In this document: piece after piece, positions 21,980 through 29,979 of the stretch | Position numbering within the stretch: the stretch's first letter is position 1 | Layout of the letters: each line of letters begins with the position of its first letter | NCBI GenBank assembly: GCA_963971405.1 | Contig: OZ020491.1 | Span: 14,316,855 to 14,380,854, forward strand | Length of the DNA stretch: 64,000 bases | Reading direction: 5' to 3' | Origin: Psococerastis gibbosa | Lineage: Eukaryota; Arthropoda; Insecta; Psocodea; Psocidae | The notes under the pieces: generated by a model | Told to the model about the DNA's origin: nothing | Seen by the model: the letters and a program-made list of their open reading frames with translations, nothing else | Databases searched by the model: none | Program-made: the position numbers and the translations under genes

Positions 21980-22680
21980 ATCCGCTAGCGCCCGTACACC
22001 ATTTTTAGAAACATTCAAGGACAGTAGTTTTCAGGTTCCGTAACATGTTTCAACAAGTTCCAACCCCCTGCATCAATTTGCAACATTAGCTATGCGGATT
22101 CAGCATTTGGTTCTTTTTTCCTTGTTAGTAGGTCGGGTTTGGTACCCCTTACTGTAGTAATTGGCTTTGAGATTGCAAAAAGCACTGCGTTTTCTCATGT
22201 TATACCGATGGCCAGCAACAGCATTATTAATTACATTACAACAGCAACTACAATATTATTGCAGTCCGGTGTTCGTCCCATATTTATATCCTTCCTCAGA
22301 CTGTTTGTGTTAGCCCAGTCCATTAAAAAGTTAAACCCAGTCCTTTCTTTCAAACATTCCTTAAAATAAAATAAATTAAGCTACAGCAACCTATCTGTTT
22401 TTTCTTGAGAAGTAAATTGAAGGTACAAAAATTATTTTTAACGGATGTTGAGCTTTTATAACTTTGGTTTTTTTTTTTTGCTTATGGTGACACTTTCATG
22501 AGAATGGCCGATAAGCATATTGGCATGTGAAATATGAAATGTGAAAATCGTTTATTTATATATATAAGTGTACAATTAATAATAAGGTAGTTTTACATTT
22601 GTAAAGGGGGGATCCCAAAGAAATGGTTCCCGTGCTGGGCCCCCCTTCAAATCATCAAGCTTTACCTAAAAGAAAACCTA
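21980..22680. other. No feature recognised
   Basis: Contains a T run at 22470-22480. The region near 22550-22600 on the minus strand has 'aataaacgatttt', which could be a 3' end, but there is no coding part to go with it. Confidence 0.4.
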
Positions 22681-22687
22681 ACCTTTA

Positions 22688-22706
22688 ATTTTCTTCTTCT
22701 TCTTCT
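22688..22706 (-). repeat. GAA 3' tail of the LINE
   Basis: On the minus strand the element ends CCGAAGAAGAAGAAGAAG. The LINE tail at 14595-15011 ends in a similar AGA/GAA repeat. Confidence 0.65.
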
Positions 22707-22778
22707 TCGGCCGGTACTCCCCTGCGCTGAAGGAATATATTTGTAAATTAACAATTATACCCTTATAATACAAATAAC

Positions 22779-22821
22779 CTGTGGGCCCCCAAGTTAATCA
22801 ACTTGTCGGGGGCTCGCACAG
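22779..22821. other. Stem-loop in the LINE 3' untranslated region
   Basis: CTGTG..GCCCCC.AAGTT pairs with AACTT...GGGGGC...CACAG around an AATC loop. The position, 70 bases before the tail, fits a 3' RNA hairpin of the kind some LINE reverse transcriptases recognise. That role is inference. Confidence 0.6.
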
Positions 22822-23003
22822 TAAACGCTGTAGATGATGCAACATGTTTTCTATTTCACGTCTGTGTTAGCAAAAAAAACTTAGTTTTAATTTCAAATCA
22901 GTTTAATTCATACCATTTAAAATTGTAAGTTAACGTAAAGACTAATTATAGTAAAGTAAAATAATTAAAGTAAAAAGTAAAGTAAGTTTTAAAGCGAAGT
23001 ATT

Positions 23004-24185
23004 TTAATTCAAAAGCCATTTTTTAATTTTCGTTTTTACCTCTCCTATTTTAGTTAATTTTTTAAGTTGTACGGGCAATGCATTAACAATTTTCGTTATA
23101 CTATTTAATCTATTCCCGTATTTGTTGTAGGCTGGTTTCAAATTGACGTTTCTTGGATTTCGAGTATTGTGATGTGAATTGTTTTCTGTTTCTATGTTAA
23201 AATTCTTGTCAAAGAAGTTATATTTAATTACTTTAAATGTATAGAGTTGTTTTAGGTTTAATATTTCGAGGTACTTATATTTATCATCAATGTGGTTAAA
23301 TTTTTTGTTTAGTTTGTTTGACAATATATTCTTAATTATTCTATTTTGGGCATTTTGCACTTTATTTAAGTAAGTGTTTTCGTCCCTGCACCAAGATGTT
23401 ATTCCGTAAGTTATTACAGACTCTATCAGGGTGTGATAAACATTTTTTATTAATTTCCTAGGCATCCCGTATTTTAATTTATGGAGAGCTGCACTCCCAG
23501 ATCGCAGTCTTTTACACAATGACTCTATATGCGATTGCCAGTTTAGATGGCTGTCAATGGTTAATCCCAAATATTTGTGCTCTTCTACCATATCTATATA
23601 TTGTGTGCAATTGCAGGTATTGCTGGAGTGCAGACATCCATGTTTGTGGAATATGTATTTGCTTTCAATTTGTTTGGGTCCTCTATTCCTCATGTGCATG
23701 ATGTTTGTCTTTTTGAAGTTAATTGCCAGACCAAGGTCATGGGTCAGTTGTTGAATTTCTCTGATTGCAGAGTTCATTTTCTTGCTAGCTGCTTTCACAT
23801 CTTTGTTTGCAATTACGAGTGCCATATCATCTGCGTACATAAATACCTGCAAACCTTTTAAGTAGTCTATTAATTTATTAATCGTTAATATATATAAATA
23901 CGGTCCCAACAAACTGCCTTGTGGGACACCGCTGTCCCATGCGCCTAATTTACAATTTTGCTCATTTAGTCTGACTGTTGCCTTTCTTTTTCTTTTTTTT
24001 AGGTAATTTTTTAACCATTCAAGCTCGATGCCGCTAATTCCTATTTCCTGCAGTTGTTTTGTTATTACCGAGTGGGGCATTACGTCAAACGCTTTGGAAA
24101 AATCTAAAAAGAGGATTAAAATGTTGTTGTTTAGGTGAAGTTGGTGATTGCAATAATCACTAAAATCTCCAAGGCATTGTTTAAT
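23004..24185 (-). CDS. LINE reverse transcriptase, C-terminal two thirds
   Basis: Would copy the element's own RNA at a nicked target (target-primed reverse transcription). The frame is open from the AAT run, with no start codon of its own. It reads LFLDFSKAFDVMPHS upstream of the first Met. Counting from that Met: GVPQGSLLGP at 51-60, YADD (catalytic aspartates) at 82-85, LGLAINFKKT at 116-125, and YLGLTIDSHLNW at 170-181. The C-terminal part ends with a NALPVQLKKL block. These are palm motifs of CR1/Jockey-type LINEs. No frameshift or stop interrupts the frame, so the copy is young or lightly mutated, but lacking its N-terminal part it cannot move by itself. Close clade not resolved. Confidence 0.9.
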   Translation of the reverse strand: MKQCLGDFSDYCNHQLHLNNNILILFLDFSKAFDVMPHSVITKQLQEIGISGIELEWLKNYLKKRKRKATVRLNEQNCKLGAWDSGVPQGSLLGPYLYILTINKLIDYLKGLQVFMYADDMALVIANKDVKAASKKMNSAIREIQQLTHDLGLAINFKKTNIMHMRNRGPKQIESKYIFHKHGCLHSSNTCNCTQYIDMVEEHKYLGLTIDSHLNWQSHIESLCKRLRSGSAALHKLKYGMPRKLIKNVYHTLIESVITYGITSWCRDENTYLNKVQNAQNRIIKNILSNKLNKKFNHIDDKYKYLEILNLKQLYTFKVIKYNFFDKNFNIETENNSHHNTRNPRNVNLKPAYNKYGNRLNSITKIVNALPVQLKKLTKIGEVKTKIKKWLLN

Positions 24186-24289
24186 AATAATAATAATAAT
24201 ATTATTTAAAAAAATATGTCAGTTGAAACGTTTTCTAGATTAGATTTTTAGATTTGCATTTATTGGACTTTTTGGTCTGTTTTATGTAT

Positions 24290-24425
24290 TTATTTATTTT
24301 AACAAACATAGCATCCAACCTGCAGCTCGTCGGATAGAGTGGAAAAAATTGGACCAACGGGGACTCAACCCCGATTCATCCAGTTGCTAGGTCATCATAC
24401 TACCACTGTACTAAAAGGTTCAGTC
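24290..24425 (-). mobile_element. tRNA-derived SINE (family 3)
   Basis: On the minus strand: 'gtacagtggtagtatgatgacc' (A-box like), then 'cggggttgagtccccg' (B-box like GGTTGAGTCCC), then 'atgctatgtttgttaaaataaataaata' as tail. Head and body differ from families 1 and 2. Only one copy is seen here. Confidence 0.6.
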
Positions 24426-24429
24426 GAGC

Positions 24430-24915
24430 CGAGTGCAATACTAGAGACCTTGATTGTCGGGGACAGACTGACGGACTTAGTTAATTAATGTATAGGTACG
24501 TAGATTCGGTTGGACGGACCCTTAGGGCAGTAAAATAGAGTTATATGAGCACATAGCCTACTTAACCATCATCCGCTTTATTAAAACAGGATTAAATTCG
24601 ATAAGTAGCAATTAAAATGATAATGAAGGAGATTTTGGTAGGGTTGTGACACGCAACTAATGACCACGGTTAACTGGCTGTGCATTTTACATAATTCCAT
24701 GAAACTTTTAATTAATAGGGAGCAGCTGGATGCTTTTTTTCTTTTCAAGCCACCATTACTTGGCCAGTTTAGGTATTTTGCTGAGAAACATGTCGCCTGT
24801 GAAATCGCTACAATGTTTTGGCTCTTGCTATCTAGAGCACCTTATGCAGACATTTTTCAAAATTTTCATTTACTGCTTAATATCTGAGTCTGGTTACATC
24901 AAGTTGCAAGTATAT
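24430..24915. other. No feature recognised
   Basis: Nothing that I can support. Confidence 0.5.
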
Positions 24916-24916
24916 C

Positions 24917-25120
24917 AGGACATGTAGAGTAGTGGTAAAGACTCAGACTTTCACCCGGAATATTGTTGGTTCGAGTCTCACACTTGCTACATTTTCGGAG
25001 GGCATGCAAAGCAGGCGGTACCGGGCTTTCCCAGTTGAATGTAAGACAGGGTTTTATAGCCCTAACTCCGCTAGGTTGGCGTAGTAATAGAACAAAACGT
25101 CAATATTTATTTATTTATAA
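24917..25120 (+). mobile_element. tRNA-derived SINE (family 1)
   Basis: Full-length copy: A box in 'catgtagagtagtggtaaag', B box as GGTTCGAGTCTC, body with 'gagggcatgcaaagcaggcggtaccggg', and tail 'caatatttatttattta'. A short part of the body ('ctggccatgctt') is deleted. Confidence 0.85.
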
Positions 25121-25124
25121 CTGA

Positions 25125-25685
25125 GTATGTCATTACTCAGCAGCATAGGAACAAATTACAATGTAAAGATTGTCAATTAAATGTAGCCCCTAATTTAAGG
25201 AGTTGAAGTAGTGTCCCACACGAACTTACTTGATGCCATATTCATATTAAATGGGTACAATTATTTTAGTTCTTGTAATGAGTCGTTTCGTAGCGGGAGT
25301 GTCATAATTTACGTAAAAGGAAGTCTTAAAGCTAAGCAGATAAAAACAACATTTAATGAAAAAATATTTAATTAATTTATTAATTTATCATGTAATGCTG
25401 TGTTTTATTTATTTCTATTTCTATTTTCTAATTTGAGTGATACAGTACGTTGATTCTCTTTCAGCTATGTAGCTGTTGTGGCTACTGCTGATCTGTGTAA
25501 TGTAAATTTTTTTTTCAATACACATATTATTATTATTATTCTACAGCAACGTGTCCCGGACACGTTAAGTATGCACGCTTACGGATTTAGTTAAAATTTG
25601 AAATACTACGGCAGAAAAGAAACCTACTATTATATCATTAAAAAAATTAAAAAACCTAAATCATACCTGAAGTGGGAAAGCATCG
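25125..25685. other. No gene; one short palindrome
   Basis: At 25549-25567 the arms AACGTGTCC and GGACACGTT flank a single C. The rest is AT-rich without recognised features. Confidence 0.45.
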
Positions 25686-25689
25686 ATAG

Positions 25690-26160
25690 AAAGGCTGTGC
25701 AGGAAATTTTTTTTTCGTCATTTTTCACGAAATTGTGAGTCTTTTTTATTTTCCCCTCTAGAACCAAACTATCAAGGGGGAAGCGACCTATTTAGTGTTA
25801 TTTTAATTAATAACAACTTCAATATATGTGAATTTAAAAAGAATCGTCGGAGCCGTTTTTGATCAATAATTTTTTTAGACGTTTTTATTTAGTTTTTGTA
25901 GGTTACAACCTCCCATAATTGAGTTAGCCCACAATTAAAAATTGTCCCGAGGTATGATTTCTGTATACCTAAATGCCTAATTTCATTCAAATCCACAAAG
26001 TAATTTGCCACAAATCGACGAACAGATAGACCGACAGACGGACAGACATTTGGTTTTTTTTGGGTTTCTGGAACCTCAAAACGTGTAAGTCCGTTGTAAT
26101 CTCGGAATCGAAAATTTTGACCATCACAAAGCCATCCAATACGTATAAATAGGAAAGCAA
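25690..26160 (-). mobile_element. B repeat with a short piece of A, reversed
   Basis: Begins with 'catcgatagaaaggctgtgcag' (end of A), then B on the minus strand, and ends at 'tatttatacgta..gga', the usual B start. The bases after 26160 (TGGAGAGACATGAGGGAGTGG) could be a LINE scrap (WRDMREW), but this is too short to call. Confidence 0.75.
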
Positions 26161-26164
26161 TAAG

Positions 26165-27155
26165 TGGAGAGACATGAGGGAGTGGAGGAAGCTCACCCGG
26201 GAAACAAGAGCTGATGATGATAAGTATGGGTCTAAAAACAAAAGATATGAAAAGGCTTTTGAGCTAATTTCAGAGACAATTATACGCCAAAGACTACGAA
26301 GCGGAGCTGTGCATATCACACAATGGCCTACATCGTACTGAACCAGTGTAGAAAGTAAACCTAAAAAAAAAAAACGGAAGTTAATCCAAATTATATTCTG
26401 CACTAACGCTCCTACGCAAATATGTGCAATGAAATATTGCATATTAAAAAAACATATTCCCAGTTTTACGGAGATCATTCAAAATTTGGGCCCATTACAA
26501 TCCATCATAGGGAAGTAGACTGTTAATTTGTAAATAACCCACAATTAACATTGTGTCCATTATTTAAATAACCCAAATACTCCGTCTCCAAAATTCTCCA
26601 TCTATCAATCACTAATTTTAATTTTCAATTTACCCAGTTTACAAGCTAGGCAATCTTCCCCTCCAGCTATACGTCCACATGTTTATGTAAATACTCCAGG
26701 TATCAAGTTTCATGTAACAATATATATTTGGCCGTTCGGATAGCATTTATTATCGATACTCTTGACAGCAGGGAATAATAATTTCGCTGGTAGTTTCTCG
26801 TGACAGGTGAATAAAAATACGAGTTTTTTTTTTTTCAATAGCCTAAGAGGACTGCTTGAGGTAGCTGTCAAAGCTGGTTAATATTTAAGAGCAGATAACT
26901 TGACTTGCTTGTCCAAAGAAATGATAGAAATAGGGCTCTCAGTAGTGTTTATCGGAAGTGCAAACTCGTTTTGAAACTGATCTTTTTGTGCAGACCTTTC
27001 GGGAGTTTTGCCTTACATCAGTGGGCGTAAATGTTGCGTTGACTTGAGTCTGGAGATAAATAAAATATAAACGGTTCGGGAGGAAACGGGGGGACTGTAA
27101 AGTCACAAATGCATTGAGCACCGCTAGCACTGCTGTATATTTACCTATTTCTTCT
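26165..27155. other. No feature recognised
   Basis: AT-rich. A 163-codon minus-strand frame at 25987-26478 lies partly in the B repeat and is not supported as a gene. Confidence 0.45.
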
Positions 27156-27349
27156 TCTTTAGGCTCTCTGGACACGGTGCGTTTTTCCCAAACGTTCTAT
27201 GTGCGTTTTACCAAGGTCAAAACGCACAGTTTTAACGTAGGGAAGGGTACAATACACGATGCGTTTTTCCCGAAGTTAAATCGTTTGTCCGCCATTTTGG
27301 TATATTGTTATTTTTGCTTAAAAATACAATGCAAAACTAATTTTTTAAT

Positions 27350-27451
27350 ATGCCTAGACCAAAAGGAAGAAGAAAAAAGACTATATTTGCTGCAATGCTC
27401 CTAATTCTACAGATGAAGCTCGAAGAAGAGCAACGACATGATAGACAATAA
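27350..27451 (+). pseudogene. Possible HARBI1-like nuclease N-terminus
   Basis: A 33-codon frame starts MPRPKGRRKKTIFAAMLLIL and goes on QMKLEEEQRHDRQ before a stop. Basic start, then an Ala/Leu-rich helix, then a Glu run and Arg-rich end is the order I know from HARBI1-type transposase N-termini. There is no DDE domain anywhere in the element. The match is short and rests on composition and order only. Confidence 0.35.
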
Positions 27452-27502
27452 GTTAAATCACGATTTTTACTAAATGTAAGTACGATTACTCCCATGTTAG
27501 AC

Positions 27503-27646
27503 TTATTGAGGAGCTACAGTTAATGCCAAATAATTTTTCCTAATTTTGTTAAAATAATTGGAATGTTTCGTGTGCCTGAGGCACGGAAATGACTCAAACG
27601 CATCAAAGAATTCAGATAAAATATCTTGTTGTAGTTGCTCCGCCAT
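27503..27646 (-). pseudogene. Possible MADF-like domain start
   Basis: The frame from ATG at 27646 (context acaaaATGGCGG) encodes MAEQLQQDILSEFFDAFESF then PCLRHTKHSNYFNKIRKNYL. This fits the MADF pattern (hydrophobic helix, P.LW...H..Y.....K....) with Arg in place of the usual Trp. An upstream in-frame Met extends the frame to 27763. The frame then stops, so the last helix is lost. MADF or Myb-like proteins pair with the nuclease in PIF/Harbinger elements, which is the reason for the call. Confidence 0.4.
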
Positions 27647-27904
27647 TTTGTCTCTCTTGATAATAAACAAATCGTGGAAGCAGACATTTTTAGTAGCAAA
27701 ATAGACAGGGATTTTTTGTTTGTCATGTTGCCCGCCTAACCGACGAGAAAACGCATGCTCCAAGAAATCGGTTCATTTCGAATTCCAAATAGCGCGTCCA
27801 AGCGTTTTACCGGTGCGTTTTCTCACTGGGTGCGTGTATATGCACGGTAAAACGCAACGTTTTTCCTGAACGCTTGGGAAAAACGCACCGTGTCCAGAGA
27901 GCCT

Positions 27905-28255
27905 AATACGCCTCTTCCAGCGAATAGAAAATTAGACAGAAATCCGTAGAAATGATGAGCTCTACGCGTTATACCAAGAGCCCACGATAGTAGTTGAAAT
28001 CAAGAGAGCCCGCTTCAGGTGGCTAGGGCACGTGGAACAAATGCCAGATAATATGGCAGCCTTACACAAGGTGCACCAAGGGAGAAGACGAGTTGGACGA
28101 CCAAGGATGCGATGGCTGGACGACTCCATGGATTTTCGGACATTATTACTACAAGCGATAATGGACAACTGAGACAAGCTTAACATTGACACAATGCAAC
28201 AGGCGCAGGCGAAAGCAAGACTTGACCAAGACCGTGTGAGTCTGAATGTTCCCAA
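27905..28255 (+). pseudogene. LINE ORF C-terminal fragment
   Basis: Reads TEIRRNDELYALYQEPTIVV, then EIKRARFRWLGHVEQMPDNM, a basic block ending VGRPRMRWLDD, and MDFRTLLLQAIMDN before TGA. Later codons in another frame (DTMQQAQAKARLDQDRV) look like the last helix. This is the standard LINE tail (RRN.ELY.LY, RWLGHV..M, GRPR.RWLDD). The copy at 32700-33024 is its relative. The left side is cut off by the element at 27162-27903. Confidence 0.85.
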
Positions 28256-28259
28256 ACTC

Positions 28260-28855
28260 AGCCCTTTTTTGCTTGTTCCCTCACAGCCCGAATTTCATAC
28301 ATCCTGTACCCAAACTAGAATTGCCACTTCCACGATATTCAATTGATTTAATGACACAGAAAGTTCAGCCGCATTGACTCATGATTTTCCTTCCATTAAT
28401 CCTGGAACATTAATGCGACAACAAACAATTATTTTACGACTAAATGCCAATCAATTTTTACTGCCAATAACGGACAGGGAAATCCTCAAGCCGAAATGCA
28501 AATAAGGCGGTCCATAGTTGTGGGAGAGCCTTAATTTGTCGCTCTCGTGAAATTATACAGATAACAGTTTTAATCTCAAGACTTGTTTGAATTACAAGAA
28601 CTTGGCATTTATTTCACAAATCTGCATTAATTTAAAAAGGCGATTTTTATGCCTGAAGTTAGAAAACCATTGCAATTATGGTTAACGAATTGCCTGTTCA
28701 GCAACAATTTATTTTAGAAAATAAATGCCCAAGGTTATAAGACAATTTTAAGGGGCAAGGAATCACACAAGTGTACAAGACAAGGGCGGGTTTGCGAATT
28801 TTCGAGAAGTATTCCATAGATTTATCTGTTCGGGACACTGGACTTGTCGACAGCC
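28260..28855. other. No feature recognised
   Basis: No repeat or coding signal that I can support. Confidence 0.5.
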
Positions 28856-28861
28856 TTCTTT

Positions 28862-29127
28862 GGCGGGTATTCCACCGGCGATTTTTCATCAAATTTGATT
28901 TAGTCATTGACGTTTGTTTTGTTTCAAGGAGACTATTATGTGGATACTTAATTTATCTATTATAAATTAAGTTATAATATGGTAGCAGACATCATTAATA
29001 AGTCTCTACCATATTATAACTTAATTTATAATAGATAAGTTAAGTGTAATAATAGTCTCCTTAAAACAAAACAAACGTCAATGACAAAATCAAATTTGAA
29101 GTAAAATCGCCGGTGGAAAACCCGCCT
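28862..29127. mobile_element. Near-perfect hairpin foldback element, 266 bp
   Basis: Two arms of about 130 bases, starting GGCGGGTATTCCACCGGCGA, pair almost throughout. The loop is 'ggtagcagacatcattaataagtctctacc', the same loop motif as in the nested foldbacks, here without a second element inside. The arms differ from those families except at the first 15 bases. No clear TA duplication is left. Confidence 0.8.
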
Positions 29128-29128
29128 T

Positions 29129-29416
29129 CAGGCGCGGATCTAGAATGAGGCCAAGGAGGGGGCTAAGTTTAAATTTCATTTTTTTTTTTTTTTTAAATAG
29201 GGCTGAAATATTGGGGTTTTACGCATTTTCAGAGCAATAAGGGTTCCATATTATAGGTAATGAATACAATCGAGCACAAGGGTGGTCCGGGGGTCTCCCC
29301 CGTGAGAAAATTGTGAAAAATGGTACTGAAATAGTTGGATTTTACGCATTTTGAGGACCCTAGTGGGGGGGGGGGGGGGCTACAGCCCCCATAGCCCCCC
29401 CGTAGATCCGCGCCTG
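29129..29416. mobile_element. hAT-like MITE, 288 bp, perfect 8-bp target duplication
   Basis: Inverted ends CAGGCGCGGATCTA. The target copy CCCGCCTT is present at 29121-29128 and 29417-29424. That target is the terminal sequence of the hairpin element at 28862-29127, so this insertion is the younger one. The interior has T, G and C runs and no coding frame. Confidence 0.88.
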
Positions 29417-29424
29417 CCCGCCTT

Positions 29425-29605
29425 TAACTTGTAAGATATGTCATTTCATCTCAACTATAACACTTAGATGGCACTGCAACCCTGAACGAAGCCTGCGTAT
29501 ATAGCCTATTAAAAAAATAAAAATAATAATAATAATATCGTCAAAAATAAAGTAAGTTGAGTAAGGAATATGCCACAAATTCAAAGAAACTAGAAAAATA
29601 TTAAA
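29425..29605. other. No gene; short AAT run
   Basis: An AAT microsatellite sits at 29519-29537. Otherwise nothing. Confidence 0.5.
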
Positions 29606-29610
29606 TTCAA

Positions 29611-29961
29611 ATGCCGTACATTAAGTGGTGTTACAGAAGGATGCTACGGATCAGCTGGAGGGACCATGTGACAAATAAAAGAGTGCTAGACGCTATCGGG
29701 GAAGAAAGACAGTTAGTAGCCCAGATACGAACCAGGAGAGCGAAATGGATGGGGCATTTGCTAAGGCACGAAAATCTGGTACACACTATTATCGAGGGCA
29801 CAGTAGAGGGAAATAACCGAAGAGGACGGCCGAAGAAGGAATTCATGGATCAAGTAAAAGAAGACGCAGGAGCAATATCATATCAAGAACTGAAGAGGAA
29901 GATCGAGGACCGAGTAAACTGGAGGACGATATGCAGGGAGTTGCTGCCAACCAATCGCTAA
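29611..29961 (+). pseudogene. LINE ORF C-terminal domain, 5'-truncated
   Basis: An open frame of 116 codons reads KWCYRRMLRISWRDHVTN, then RVLDAIGEERQLVAQI, RRAKWMGHLLRHENL, a GR-rich block (RRGRPKKEF) and DRVNWRTICRELL at the end. This is the C-terminal region that follows the reverse transcriptase domain in many animal LINEs. An in-frame stop lies two codons before the Met, and no reverse transcriptase motif precedes it, so the ATG is fortuitous. The frame is undamaged, so the copy is fairly young. Fragments of the same type lie at 5015 and 43085. Confidence 0.85.
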
Positions 29962-29979
29962 GATTGTAACCTTAAGAAG

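Larger units (their letters stand above)
22688..24190 (-). mobile_element. 5'-truncated LINE (CR1/Jockey-like)
   Basis: The unit comprises a reverse transcriptase ORF (23004 to about 24185), a 3' untranslated region with a strong stem-loop (22779-22821) and a GAA-repeat tail (about 22688-22706). The 5' side breaks off at an AAT-repeat run at 24182-24203, so endonuclease, ORF1 and the first reverse transcriptase motifs are missing. It is the most complete element here. Confidence 0.85.
27162..27903. mobile_element. PIF/Harbinger-like deletion derivative, 742 bp
   Basis: Inverted ends GGCTCTCTGGACACGGTGCG are perfect for about 28 bases and flanked by TTA on the left and TAA on the right (TA shared). 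Subterminal regions repeat AAAACGCA and its complement many times. Two short frames in opposite orientation look like the first codons of a HARBI1-type nuclease (27350) and of a MADF/Myb-like protein (27503-27646), the two proteins that PIF/Harbinger elements usually carry. The element lies directly against a LINE tail (27905 on). Alternatives are another TA-target DNA transposon family with unrelated frames. Confidence 0.6.

Noticed and set aside
26176..26220. Possible LINE scrap reading WRDMREWRKL after the B repeat
   Set aside because: Too short, with no supporting motif on either side.
25987..26478. A 163-codon minus-strand frame
   Set aside because: Its end lies in a B repeat; the rest has hydrophobic patches but no recognisable domain, and nothing suggests splicing or expression.
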